Assembly (NCBI GenBank): GCA_958496175.1
Contig: OY292276.1
Location: 52,279,080 to 52,343,079, forward strand
DNA: 64,000 nucleotides
From: Sisyra terminalis
Lineage: Eukaryota > Arthropoda > Insecta > Neuroptera > Sisyridae
Direction: 5' to 3'
Shown: one piece after another, positions 11,597-23,638 of the stretch
Layout: each line of letters starts with the position of its first letter
Position numbering within the stretch: position 1 is the first letter of the stretch
Position numbers and translations under genes: made by a program
Notes under the pieces: generated by a model
Database searches by the model: none
What the model was told of the DNA's origin: nothing
The model's input: only the letters and a program-made list of their open reading frames with translations

Positions 11597-13174
11597 ATTA
11601 TACGAGCAATAGCAAAAATATATATACTTAATGTTAAAACATTAAAGAATCATAAACTCCTATGAAAAATTAAAACTTGTTTGATAGAATTAAAAGTTTA
11701 TTTGAATTTATATGCATTGACGATTGTTGCAGGCGTTTCATAATTCAATATTAAAAAAATCGTATAATTATATCCATATTTTCTCTTAAAACTAACCTGA
11801 AAAATAAATCAATATCAATGTATTTAATTATTTATAATTGAAATTAATTATATTACTAATATAATTGCTATTTTGTATATATTTTAATATATACTTGTAC
11901 TAAATTATATGTTACAAAATATTCATATAATTCTTTGCTAATAATAAAAATCCATGAAATTATTATCTTATTATGAACATTCAAAATTTTCGTAAATGTT
12001 TTTTTTTTCGTATTATATTACTTTTTTCGATTTTTATATAAAAAATTCATAAATTTAATCCAATTTCACCGAAATTGTTAAGTATTATCGGTATTACTTT
12101 AATTAAAGTTAGGCAACCCAAATGACAAGAATGTTATTCTGGCCGATTCCAGTCTAACGTGGCTTACGCTTCATTCACTTCTAATAAACTTTTGTACTAG
12201 ATTTTACTACAATATCCAACAATAGTCAATTGGATGCTAAACAATACTTGACTAAATTTTTTAATTTCTATGTGCTTTTTTGTTGAGTAATTTCGGGGAA
12301 ATTAAGTATATAAGAGGCAAATTAAAGGAATCGTAAGAATTAAAGAGGCATGACTGCATTAATAATTTGAATTTTTGAAAATTGTTGAATAAATTTATTT
12401 CCTAGAAAAATAAGATTTGTATTTGCTTGATTAAATTGAATCGCTACCCTTTAATTTCAATAATTTTTCTGATCTGTTCATAAAATTTATAAAATTTAAT
12501 AAATTATTTACTACAGAAATGCGTGAAATATGCCTTGTGGGAGACTCAATATCAGTTATAAACTATTCAAAAAAAGAATTCTAAACTTTTCGGAACCATT
12601 AAAAACTCTTGAACTCAATAATTTTCTTAGAGTTTTCAAAAGTAGTTTAAAAATAAACATATTTTAAAATGCTTTATCGGCTTTATCGCTGAAACAATTT
12701 TGTAATTTCAAATTTCTTCGAATATACCAGAATGTACCAATCATCCAATCACGATCGAGGAAACGTCAAGCACTAGTTGAAAGTTTTGTATCTTTCTCGG
12801 TTGCATAAGCTTTGTGATGTAATTGTCTTTGTATAGTTCGTCGACAGCGATTAGCCGTGAGAAGCCACGCGCATTTAAAACGCGCCACATCGCTGAAAAT
12901 CGTTACTAACTTCACGTCAATTTGAGCAATTTAATTCCATTTTCTTTTTAAGTTTGTTTGAAATAATTAATTATATATTCATTTTGTAAATAATAAATCA
13001 AAACTATGAAATCCTAGTTGATTTATTGGTGTATATTATTTTTTAATTCAATAAAAACTCTGTTTTTTAATTAGTGAAATGTAAAAACGAAAAAGTAATC
13101 ATACTGCCATTGGATTTTCTTAACAAATTTGTTTATACGTTTGATTGTTTGTTTCATATTAAAATAGTAGAAAA
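11597..13174. promoter_or_regulatory. Divergent intergenic region with a GC-richer patch near 12830-12905
   Basis: This is the shared upstream region of the minus-strand DNA-binding gene and the plus-strand methyltransferase gene. It is mostly very AT-rich. A GC-richer patch at about 12830-12905, including GCGC-N9-GCGC at 12869-12885, is the likeliest promoter or untranslated exon for the downstream gene. No TATA box could be assigned with confidence. Confidence 0.35.
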
Positions 13175-14116
13175 ATGGTTCGCGGAGTGAGGAAATGTAC
13201 ACAGACCAAAACTAATAAGAAAAAAGCAACAGTCCCAAGTCCAGTGAAGCTGAATTTCGAAAAGGGTAAAAAAAGCAAGAAAGTGTCCCTCACACCTGTG
13301 AAATTTTCAAAGGGAAAAACATTGAAACAATATCTACAAGTGGTTGATCTAACACCCTCCAAACCCTGCATCGATATCAATCAAACATCCCCGGAAATAT
13401 GCTCGGAAAAAATTAAATGTTCCCAAGAATATTTCAAAGCATCAACAGAATGTGAAATAATCACCGATCAGCCCTGCCAAATAACTGAGACCTCACCACC
13501 AACACCACATCGAATTAAGCTAGAACAATCGCCCGTATCCTTATCAACAAACCCCAACAAAAAAGGCAAATTACCGAAAGGGGGCGGTAATCATGTAATT
13601 ACCGAATATTTCCCAGTTCGTCGTTCCAATCGAAAACCGAAAAAAATTGTTCTTGCCGAACAAAAGCAAAGTCTACGAGATGCTATTAAAGATGACGTTG
13701 AACAAGGTCTAGACGTATGCTACTTCGAAGGAAAAGGCCGTGGTGTAGTTGCCACCCAAGAATTTAATCGAGGAGACTATGTCGTAGAATATCGTGGCGA
13801 TTTAATCGATACAACTGAAGCCAAATGTCGAGAACAACAATATGCCCGCGATCAAAGCACTGGATGTTACATGTATTACTTCAAATATAAAAATCGAAGC
13901 TATTGCGTTGATGCCACCAGAGAAACGCCTTACTTAGGCCGTTTAGTCAACCATTCCCGCAATGGAAATTTAATGACTCGAGTAGAAGTCGTCGATGGAG
14001 TACCTCATCTCGTTCTTTTGGCCAAAGAACACATCCAAATCGGACAAGAACTTACCTACGATTATGGCGATCGATCTAAAGAATCCCTCAAACATCATCC
14101 CTGGCTCGCAATGTAA
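13175..14116 (+). CDS. KMT5A: Histone H4 lysine-20 monomethyltransferase, PR-Set7/SETD8 type
   Basis: An intronless 313-residue protein. The basic N-terminus (1-140) is low complexity. Residues 142-150 read ITEYFPVRR and continue SNRKPKK, matching the region that in vertebrate SET8 forms the PCNA-binding degron. The SET domain covers about 183-303: GKGRGVVAT, DYVVEYRGDLID, the invariant STGCYMYYF, YCVDATRE, GRLVNHSRNGN (259-261 NHS) and TYDYGDRS (295-301), ending HHPWLAM. The family adds one methyl group to H4K20 and acts in chromosome compaction and S-phase control. The start is the first ATG, preceded by AAAA. It is much shorter at the N-terminus than the Drosophila protein and near the human length. 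Being intronless and GC-richer than its surroundings, it could derive from a retrocopy. Confidence 0.95.
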   Translation: MVRGVRKCTQTKTNKKKATVPSPVKLNFEKGKKSKKVSLTPVKFSKGKTLKQYLQVVDLTPSKPCIDINQTSPEICSEKIKCSQEYFKASTECEIITDQPCQITETSPPTPHRIKLEQSPVSLSTNPNKKGKLPKGGGNHVITEYFPVRRSNRKPKKIVLAEQKQSLRDAIKDDVEQGLDVCYFEGKGRGVVATQEFNRGDYVVEYRGDLIDTTEAKCREQQYARDQSTGCYMYYFKYKNRSYCVDATRETPYLGRLVNHSRNGNLMTRVEVVDGVPHLVLLAKEHIQIGQELTYDYGDRSKESLKHHPWLAM

Positions 14117-16482
14117 ATTTTCTAACAAAACTAGCCATGATGCTCCTGTCCCAGACTAAATGATATTAATAGGGACAAAGGACAACTCAATCAAAGAATT
14201 TTCAGATTTGCAACGTTTCGTCAAATAGTTTCTGACATTCTGAGCAAATATCTCACAAAATGAATTCTTTATAGAAATTCTTTTCGTTATTACAAAACTT
14301 GATAAATATTTAAAATTGGGGTTCCCGACTAAAATTTTAAATATCGAACTAGTAAATTAGGGGCTTCTTTTCAATCACAATATTAATTTTACATGATCTA
14401 TACATGTTATCGTAATTGACTATTGTAAATACTTTTTATATGCGTTGGGGGTCTGAGATTTTCAAATATTTTCTTGCCTTCCGCAATTAACTTCTTTTCC
14501 TTCGAAAAATCAATAATAGTTAATTTATGTTAAAAAAACGATGAATTCTTATGTAAAATACTAATGACAAAAAAACAATTATGGTTTGGAACCTCAATCA
14601 AAATATTTATCTAAACACTTTAGAAATAAGTATTTTAATACAAATATATATATATTACCAGTAAATTATTTAAATCAATTATTGACATGAATATGCGTAA
14701 TTTAAATGAAAGAACTTGATAATTATGGCGACAGTAAATATTTATTTATGAGACTGAGATCGTAATTACTTAAAAATGAATTATATTAATCAAACGCGAT
14801 ACACCAAAAATGTTCAATTATAAATTAACTACATTAGTCTTATGTTTATTAGTTTCAATTTTTTTAAAGATATTATTTGAAATCATTTTAAACAGCTTAT
14901 TGAAAAATGTTAATATATTTTCTTCCTTGAAGACTGCAATTGAAAACGTATCTAAATTTAACGTTTTTTATAATAAAAAATGCAATAAAATATGATTTTT
15001 AATTTTGCTATTTTTTGTATATTGGTGTAAGTGATCAAATTAAAAATACGAGATAATATGTCTAAATTTTAGACCATAACATACATAGATTACTCATATG
15101 AATAGGAAACCATTGAAATCTTTTTTTATATTAAAAACAGTTTTATGTAACAAAATAGGTGGTTGATTATAAAATTAAATAAAAAGTTTTAATATTCTGC
15201 CCTAAAAGTAATCAAATCCAACGAACCGTATTTTTTTGCTGTATATTTTCGGAAGCCTCGTTTTTTACTTGATCACTTATTAGCATACCCATTGATTCTG
15301 GAAGTCTTTTGAAATAAAATGATGTTTAAAATGAATAGTTGCTTTAAAGAAACATGAAATGTTTATATATATATGTATTATAGACATAAATTACATTTTT
15401 TTAAAATTAAAAAAAGGTTGGAATGAATTTAAGAACGGTTTTTAACATAGGTATGATTTAATATCGACGAATGCAATGCATAATTGTTTAATGCTAATAC
15501 TTACTTTATTTATATATAATTGCACTTTAGAAAACTGTACAAAATCTTCTGAAAATATTTTTTAAACATAACATTTACACAGATTGATTTTAAAAACTGT
15601 ACTTATGTAACGTTTTAAAATATTTCATTTTAGTAGTTTATCGAACGATATTTTTAAAGTAGTTTGCGTGGAAAAACGGGATTGAAAACAGAAAAGTTTT
15701 TTTTTTTTGATTTTTGTAAATATATGAAATTCTTTATGTAAATCTTGTAAAATGGTATTGTTCTAGGAATGTCTGATTTATTTTAAGTTAAAGGGTGTAT
15801 TTCGATTGAATTTTCCTGTGGTATCTGTGAAAAGAGACTGATCTAAGTTGAGATTTTTAATGGTTTTTGATGAGATTGTAATATTAATAAATAACGAATA
15901 GTTATATTAATGAAATGAAGATGTATTTTGAGAATGAGAGAAAGTGTTAAGAAAAATTGTAGAAGTTTTTTCTGTGATAACTAAATGCTAACATTTTATT
16001 CTCTAATGCGCATGCATAAGGAAAATATTTAAAAAACAACTAATGTAAATGAGATGTAAGAAAAATGGAAATTTCGAAAAGTTTCTATTGTGTTGGATCA
16101 TGTTTCATTTCACAGGTTCGCCTATCATTATTATTGTTTTCATCGAATAACCCAAAGCGTGTTCTTTATATTATCTATATGTAGTAATCGTAACGTTTAT
16201 TTATCATATATACTCGAAAATAAACACGTATTTGTAAAGTTGATCAACGCTTTTGTATTTCCTTTTTCTTTAATAGAATCAACTATAAAATATTTCTCTT
16301 TTTTTGCGATTTATGTAAACACATGTTGCACTTACACACATATAACTGTTACAATAAATACGTTATTTATTTATTTTTAATAAAACATTAAAAATATTTT
16401 CGGTTTTTTACTATCATTCATATTCCTTCAGAGCTTTGTAGTAGTTAGGGCTGTCAAAGATACTTCGGGGAAGTATCTATAT
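14117..16482. other. AT-rich region, 3' flank of the methyltransferase gene
   Basis: No gene is supported. Open stretches at 14810-14995 and 16090-16380 have no recognisable domain and are likely chance. The 3' UTR must start here but its end is not clear. Right before the palindrome, TAGGGCTGTCAAAG at about 16446 resembles a hAT terminal repeat, so the palindrome may sit inside an older hAT element. Confidence 0.4.
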
Positions 16483-17499
16483 TAGACTGATTTAAAAAAA
16501 ATTATGAATTTTTTTTTCTTAATTATATCGAAAATATTGTGGGGAATGACAAAAAAAAAATCCTGTGAAAGTTTAAGCTCTTAATATTAAAAGGTGCCGC
16601 ATCGCAAATTTCGATTTTCCATTTTAATAACATGGGAACAATATTCTCTTGAACTTGGGAATTTTATAGCTCACGTTGGTGACAATATTTCGGAATGACC
16701 AAGGTATATTCTTGTAGAAAATTGAACGATCTACAAAAAAAGTGTGTTACAAGTTTTTGATATATTTATTCCTTCAAAAGTTATTCGAGGTTCAAGTTAA
16801 ACTAAATAGAAATTTTAATATTTTTTCAATTTTTTGACGCAACCATCAATTTTATGAGAAAATTTTATAGGACATTTTTTGTAGAGCACTTTTTTTCCTA
16901 TAACTTATCTCTATAAAAGTTTTTGATATTTTTCACAGGTTCAAAGTTATTTGCATAAAACTGAAAATTTCCTGAAGTATTACATTTTTAACATAAAAAT
17001 TATTTTTTTTATTTTAATTAAATAACTTAGGACCTGTGAAAAATATCAAAAACTTTTATAGAGATAAGTTATAGAAAAAAAGTGCTCTATAAAAAATGTC
17101 CTATAAAATTTTCTCATAAAATTGATAGTTGCGTCAAAAAATTGAAAAAATATTAAAATTTCTCTTTAGTTTAACTTTAACCTCGAATAACTTTTGAAGG
17201 AATAAATATATCAAAAACTTGTAAGAGACCTTTTTTGTAGATCGTTCAATTTTCTACAAGAATATACCTTGTTCATTCCGAAATATTGTTACCAACGTGA
17301 GCTATAAAATTCCAAAGTGCAAGAGAATATTGTTTCCATGTTATTTAAATGGAAAATTGAAATTTGCGATGCGGCACCTCTTAATATTAAATATTAATAT
17401 TAAGAGCTTAAACTTTCACAGGATTTTTTTTGTCATTCCCAACAATATTTTCGATATAATTAAGAAAAAAAAAATCATAATTTTTTTTGAATCAGTCTA
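16483..17499. mobile_element. Palindromic DNA element A, about 1.0 kb
   Basis: Nearly the whole element is one inverted repeat: TAGACTGATT at the left is answered by AATCAGTCTA at the right, and blocks near the ends (GGTGCCGCATCGCAAATTTC against its complement at about 17366-17386) through the centre are complementary. The flanks ATCTATAT at 16475-16482 and 17500-17507 form an 8 bp target duplication. No coding capacity. It shares the subterminal CTTAATATTAA block with elements B, D and E. Confidence 0.85.
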
Positions 17500-17507
17500 A
17501 TCTATAT

Positions 17508-18344
17508 ACTAGATAAGTTACTTTTTTTGAAAAGTATCCGAGGTTACTTTTGGTATCTAGTTACTCTTCAGAAGAAGAAACTTAAATACTTATCTTAAGT
17601 TACTTTTTTAGTTACTTTATATACTATTTGTATACTACATCAAATAAAGATCAAACTAAACCACCCTAAAATGTTGGGTTTAAATCCCGTAACGAGAAAT
17701 TTTTCAATATTTTTCGATTTCCGGATTTTGTGTTAACCCTAAAGTAGCCAACGACCTTTGGAATTATAAAGCGATGATAAATAACATAAAAGAAGCTTTG
17801 ATTCCTCTGCCAACAATCTTTTTGAGAACCCATTTTTGATGTTGACGAATTTCACTACTTGGACAAATTTTTGTTTTCAATTTTCTGGAAATTGGGAGAC
17901 CATTAATGATAGTTGTAAGTTACTATTTGAAACCTAAAAGTGAGCTTGAAATTTATGCGTAAATTTTCGGCATACCATATTTTTACAACTGAGATAATGA
18001 ATTTAAGGATTAAGTATTTATGAAAGAAGTCAACCTACTTTTTTTCCACCCTTGAGTAAAATACACACTCGAAATAGGACGAAATATAGCAAAAATTGTA
18101 AAACTAGAGGAAACTTCCATCTTTTAAACAACTGCCCTTTCGGATTCAAAATGTTTTGCTATAGTCGAACCAATTAGTCTACCCCTCAATGATAAATAAT
18201 GAAAAAAAAATACCTTTTCGGGTGCAAACAATAATTCAAGAGTGGAATATTCAATGGAAGATAGGATAGACAGGAGGGAATAATCGTTATTATTTTATTT
18301 TGTTTTACTATAAAATTATAGAAATTTATTTTACATATTTTGTT
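17508..18344. other. Spacer without a gene
   Basis: The first part repeats AGTTACTTTTT and AAGTATC-like words that also occur left of element A, consistent with an older interrupted hAT-like element. Otherwise nothing is recognised. Confidence 0.35.
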
Positions 18345-18545
18345 ATTATTAATTAATGTTAAATTTAATAGATGATAAAACTCAGATCTCAGCTTTTATT
18401 AAAGAAGAAGACAATTCAGATTGTTTAAGATCGGTTTGTTTTTATTTAATATTTTTTAATATTCAAATTAGCTACGTTTCGTTACGTATCGTAACTTCAT
18501 CAGGCGTCTTGAATCACAAAAAATATAATATTTTCAATTAAAATT
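18345..18545 (-). mobile_element. Penelope-like terminal unit, minus strand
   Basis: About 200 bp homologous in opposite orientation to 22600-22760 (shared blocks: GATGATAAAA, AGCTTTTATT, GACAATTCAG, and the hammerhead-like core). A further piece of it is at 54573-54605. It carries no frame of its own. The ribozyme-like core and small size suggest a solo end of a Penelope-like retroelement. Confidence 0.6.
18459..18516 (-). ncRNA. Hammerhead ribozyme-like motif, family 2, minus strand
   Basis: Read on the minus strand: CTGATGA (18503-18497), one unpaired A, stem II GTTACG/CGTAAC with loop ATA, GAAA (18480-18477), then C-GTA, with predicted cleavage after the A at 18473. Stem I pairs GC/GC next to the core and, beyond an internal loop, ATTCAA/TTGAAT. 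Stem III is only the ACGT palindrome, the very short form known from Penelope-like elements, which would need two molecules to pair. All core bases are present. Confidence 0.6.
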
Positions 18546-18936
18546 CAATAAATAAATTTAAAAAAATTAATGAGAAGTGTTTCATTTAGTTCAGCCACGT
18601 TCTAGAAACTTACATTTACGGATGTAAATGTTTTACATAAATTTACTTAATTTAAACTTTTTTATTACCTTTTCGATAGTAAAAGTATTTGACAAAATAA
18701 TAATGAATAAAATAATAAAATAATGAATAAAATTTGACAATAATAATGAAATTTCAGCCTAATTTTCGATGGTTCTGTAAATAATTTCGTCAAGAATGTA
18801 TGGTAGAATAATTTTATCGATTTATTAAAGAATTTTTTCCATGCAGTTAAATGTAAAGAATTCGTTTTGAATTAACTAAATAGTGAAGTTGTAAATTATA
18901 AAAATAAGGGAGAAATTTTTTTGGGTCTTTAAAATA

Positions 18937-19169
18937 CAGTATAATCTCACTAATCCGGCACTTCGATAGATCGGCATGTCCAATAATCCGGCACCCTTTG
19001 CCTATGCTTCCCGCGCCCCTCTATACCAGTGCATACATTTATTCCTTCTATGAAATGCTTTATTTTATTCATTACCTATGACTTTTTCATTATAATCCAG
19101 TAATCCGAACATTCTAATAATCCGGCACCCTCCGGTTTTTAATAGTGCCGGATTAGTGAGATTTCACTG
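18937..19169. mobile_element. Pogo/Tigger-type MITE, 233 bp
   Basis: The terminal repeats are CAGTATAATCTCACTAATCC at the left and its near complement ending TGAGATTTCACTG at the right, with TA duplications at 18935-18936 and 19170-19171. The CAGT...AATC ends and TA target are typical of pogo/Tigger elements. It also repeats AATAATCCGGCACCC internally. No coding sequence. Confidence 0.88.
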
Positions 19170-19171
19170 TA

Positions 19172-21167
19172 TTTGAAATTATATGGGAACAACGATAAAC
19201 TTGGAAATTTAGAAAAAGTTGAGACAAAACTTTTAATGCCCACATTTGATTATTTCGTATCTTATATAATTATATATTTTAAGGGGTGGGTTTTCCTTAT
19301 TGAGTTACCTTCTTTAAACGAATTATGTTTTATAATTCGTTTAAAGAATTTCTTTATGCAAGTAGAATGTGATTTTTTTTTATCCAGTGTGTAAAACGAC
19401 CGCCACAATTTCGATTAAAAGTCCCGAAAAGGACGATTTTCAAATGCAAAAAAAGGATTTAAAGGATGGTTCTATTTCATAAAAATTAAAAATGAACTGT
19501 ATATTTAAGATTGTAGACTTATTCTTAATGAGATTGTTAATGAAAATAATTCATTTAATGGATAAATTCTTCGAAACTTAAAACGTATAGTTAAGGTGGT
19601 AAAAACGAATACATATATTTGCTTTGAAATTGGTCGTTTTCATGGGGTGGGTTTTCCTTATAAGGGCTAACTTCATTAATGGATTGTAAAAGAATTCCTT
19701 TTTTTTTGAGTAGTACTGTGAAAAAATGCGTGTCCTGTGACGGCTTGAACGAATAATTACAGCAAAAAATGAAAATTATTATGTTTTTATTGTCAAATCA
19801 TAAAAAAAAAATCCTAAATTGGGGTTGGAAACTGAAAAGGAAACTAAGGGAGGGATATGTTTGAATTCTAACTAAACTATTTGAAAAAAATAATTTAAAC
19901 GCCTAAACTCAACGATATATATTCGATATATATATTTAAATATATTTTCGCCTTTATGGTGAATTTTTTATTGATCCTAATTCTTGTTGTTAATAAAACC
20001 TTAGCAATTAAATAGCAACGGTAAAAAAATATTATAAAGTATTGGAAACTAAGAATGTAACATCTATGATTGATTTCTAAATAATATTTAAAAGAAAAAT
20101 TAAATAACGAGAAAATGATAAATTTGTAAAACGGAATCTGATCCTTATACATCTGATTAATTAGAAATTAAGGGCTGCAATTATTAATATTAATGATCCT
20201 GGTCTCTGGTAAAAAATATAATTTTTATACCTTCAAAACTTGAAAATTATAATTCACTGTTAGTGTTACAAAACAAAAATTATACAACATAAATTTAACT
20301 TACCATTAGATAAACAGGTTCCATACTTTTTGTGCTATACCGTGAGAATATATTCAAGCTCTGTTTAGTTTTGCAAAGCTGCAAACAAAGATTAAAGGCT
20401 TGCAGTGCAAATCTTAGTTAATGTCTATTTTCATCAATTTTGTTTTCGTAATTCCTTTGCATATGACTCACAAGAGTGGGATATACTTCGTTGTTTAACG
20501 ATTTCTCAAATTGCAAAGCTTTGTAGTAGAACAAACAATACATTCAATGGGGTTTCTTCAACCCCTTACTCAGCTGTTTGTAAAGTAAACATCAAACTTC
20601 TGTAAAGTTCAAAAGGAATCAAATTAAATGGATAATAAGTTCATTGATTAATTCTATATGCTATAATAATGGATCAGCTTTTTAGGAAATTGATTAAACT
20701 GATAAATGAATATGGCTACAATATAATATGTATAGTTAGCTAAAATATAAATACCTTGACAAACAAAAAAATTAAATATTTATAGTTGCATTTGCATAAA
20801 TTGTTTTAAATTTCTCATCAAAATGTTAACTCTAACTATTAAAAATTAATAAAGACAATATTTTCTTTTTCATTACATAAAGCTTTCATTATCGTTAGAA
20901 TTAGAGAAAGTGTATAAAACAAGGAACATTTTAATTTGTAATTCTTAGAAATATAAAGCTTTAGACCCAATAAAAGCGGTGAACATCTACTATAGCCAAA
21001 ACGTACATATATTTTATTTTCTCTCTGTGGGAAGCTTTTGAAAGCTCAATACAATTAAATGAAATTCACTGTTTAGTGAGTATAAGCATAGTCTTCTATG
21101 CTTTTGAAATGTTTTCAAAGGTTTTTATTGCATCCTAATTGGTCCTCAGGGGTCCTCATATTGCTAG
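19172..21167. other. AT-rich region without a supported gene
   Basis: A GGGGTGGGTTTTCCTTAT word with similar surroundings occurs at about 19284 and 19645, indicating an old direct repeat. Otherwise nothing is recognised. Confidence 0.4.
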
Positions 21168-21590
21168 AAAATGTGGTAAATAGTGAAAGTTAGGGGTGCA
21201 AGTATTCTAAAAACATCTCCATCCCAGTGACAATAAATCAATTACCAACTTCGGATATAATCTATTACCAGGGGCGTACTATGTATCACTGTATCAGCCG
21301 TATCAATGATACGGGGCCCCCGGGCTACAGGGGCTCCTAACGTGTGTAAGCAAAAGATGATTTAATAAATTAATTGGCCGAAAAAAAGGCAAGAAAAGTA
21401 TATTTAATTTGGCTAACTCAATTTCTAGGAGGGAGTGAAAACTTATAATCAATAAATATTTTATTTAATTTAATTTAATGTAAGCATTTTTGTTTCTTTT
21501 GTAAGAAATCTTTACTCTCCATTTGGGCCCCCCAAATAATTTTGATACAGGACCCCTCCAAGGCACGCTACGCTACTGTTGGTCCTAAAG
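21168..21590 (+). mobile_element. hAT-like non-autonomous element, copy 1
   Basis: The same sequence occurs inverted at 57055-58120: CAATTACCAACTTCGG, ATCAATGATACGG, GGGGCTCCTAACG and GGGCCCCCCAAATAATTTTG are shared. Ends CCAGGGGCGTACTA and ACGCTACGCTACTG resemble hAT-type CAGxGGCGTA ends. Homology to the other copy runs beyond these ends, so exact borders are uncertain. Confidence 0.6.
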
Positions 21591-21799
21591 CTTTTCAATT
21601 TACAAATGAATGAAAATAGTGTTGGAAAAACATTAATAAAATATTCTTAATTTGTTTATATATGTAAAAATTCAGTAAACCTTAAATTTGAAACTTGTTT
21701 TTAAGCTATCACCAGTTCTATGGGGTAGCCATTTGGGGTAGACTATTAACCATTTATACATACTACAAAGGATGGAAGAAAAACGAAGAGTACTTTAAG

Positions 21800-22513
21800 T
21801 TAAGGGTGGATCACCGTCAGAACGTAAAAAAAATGAGTTTTTTAAAACTGCTGCCATTTTTTTAGAGATATTAAAAAACGGTCTTCGGCATGTAAAAGTT
21901 GAAGTTTTGAACTATTTTTTTTATTTATTTGCCCCGATATGTACCCCCCCCTCCCCGTTTTACAGCGCTTTGAAAATGGGTCCTCAAAAATGAGGAGGCA
22001 AACGGGAGACAAGTTTTCTCGGAAGTCGGATCATAATTTTCCAAAGAATGTAGGTTTTGATAAACCGTCTTCTTGGTATTGAACCTCGAAAATCCGAAAA
22101 AAGTTGAAAATTCACAAAATGGCGCGACTTTGAAAAAAAAGTTAAAAAAAACGATCTTTTTTTGGACCTTTCCCCCTCTCCCACTTTGAAGGGGGGAGGT
22201 TTGGCCAATTTCAGAGGTTCAGTGCCAAGAAGACGTGTTAAACTATAACACTGTCCAGTTTCAAGTCAATCCGTCGGATAGTTTCTGAGAAATCTTGTCT
22301 CCCAGTTTTAAAAAGTTGATTTCGAGAAAAATGCATTCAAAGTTTTTTTAAGATTTTTTTTATGTTATTATCAATTTATTCAATTTTTATCAGTGAAAAT
22401 ACATTAGACAGCTATTCCAATCCTTTTAACACGTTATTCTTGAATGTTATAAGTAGACATTTATGGAAAAAAAAACCGAAAATTTTATTTTTTTGACGCT
22501 GATCCACCCTTAA
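21800..22513. mobile_element. TTAA-flanked MITE, complete copy (714 bp)
   Basis: TTAA lies at both ends (21800-21803 and 22510-22513), next to inverted ends GGGTGGATCACCGTCA and its partner reading TGACGCTGATCCACCC. A second copy in the same orientation is at 58510-59167. Short C-rich and polypyrimidine tracts lie inside. The TTAA target suggests a piggyBac-like mobiliser, though the terminal GGG is not the usual piggyBac CCC. Confidence 0.75.
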
Positions 22514-22554
22514 TACAATTTGGTTTTTCATATCATATAAACTTTGACTAATAC

Positions 22555-22735
22555 TAAATAAGAAGACAATTCAGGTTGTGTACAAAAAAATTATAATAAA
22601 AAATATTTTATTTTTTGTGATTCAAGACGCCTGATGAAGTTACGATACGTAACGAAACTTAGCTAATTTGAATATTAAAAAATATTAAAAAAAAACGATC
22701 TTAAACAACCTGAATTGTCTTCTTATTTAATAAAA
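22555..22735 (+). mobile_element. Penelope-like terminal unit with outer inverted repeat
   Basis: AATAAGAAGACAATTCAGG at the left is answered by CCTGAATTGTCTTCTTATT at the right, enclosing a copy of the family-2 hammerhead-like unit. It is homologous to 18345-18545 in the opposite orientation. Confidence 0.6.
22619..22674 (+). ncRNA. Hammerhead ribozyme-like motif, family 2, plus strand
   Basis: CTGATGA at 22631-22637, unpaired A, stem II GTTACG/CGTAAC, GAAA at 22654-22657, with cleavage expected after A22661. Stem I is GC/GC plus ATTCAA/TTGAAT. The copy at 18459-18516 has ACGTA after GAA; here it reads ACTTA, so the stem III G is lost and activity is doubtful. Confidence 0.5.
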
Positions 22736-23458
22736 GCTGATATTTGAATTTTATCATCTATTTGCCTAATATATCTTTAAAAATGATCGGAAAATTAAAT
22801 TTTCTTCATTGGTGAGAAGAAATTCTTGATTATCACAGTTAATTTACTACATTAATTTCAACGTAATGTAATTCAACAATGGATTATCTCTTATGTTGAT
22901 CGCTTATTTCAACAATTTACTCAATTTCATCACATTTATTTGCTGATAAGATTTTCTTATATATATATGCTCGCTGTTATCCTTGGGGATGCCAAATGGC
23001 GTTCGCTATATTTGACCTCAATTTAGTAATTGGGATCAACTTAGAGTACGATATCTTTCGTGTAATGTGAAACAAAGACAATTCAAGCGACATGCAGATA
23101 TTTCTTGGTTCATTTTTACGAATATATATACTTTAGAAATTTAATCTGCAATGGAAAATGGTGTAGTATGCAATTTGAATAGACCGGATATAAAAGCTTC
23201 ATTAGTGTAGTTACACTATTGTGCATGTGTTAGGAGAGCTTTTTGTCTCCATTTATATTCATGCATAGAAATATAATGTTTGAGAAAAACGATTTGAAAG
23301 ACGCATTTTTAAAATTAAAAATAGTTTGTTAGTTGGTACTGGTACCAAATCCAATATAAACGTATCAAAATATTTTTTCAAGAAAGAAGTTCTTTTTATT
23401 GATTTATATATTTATATTTTTTATTGATTTTTATTAATCAATATGAATTATACTATTA
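22736..23458. other. Spacer without a recognised feature
   Basis: No gene or element ends were identified. Confidence 0.35.
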
Positions 23459-23638
23459 AGGGTACCGGAAAGTAATTTCGTTTTTCAACCAATAGTCATT
23501 CAATTGCCATTTATCTGCTCATTAGTTATTTCAAAGGGGTACTGAAAATATTTTATGCTTAGAGGGACTTATTAACGTATAAAAAATTACTAAATATTTT
23601 TCATTCCGAAATCTATATTGAAATGATAAGATCACAAA

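Noticed and set aside
16090..16380. 96-codon open frame after the PR-Set7 gene
   Set aside because: F/Y/I-rich chance composition, no start context or domain.
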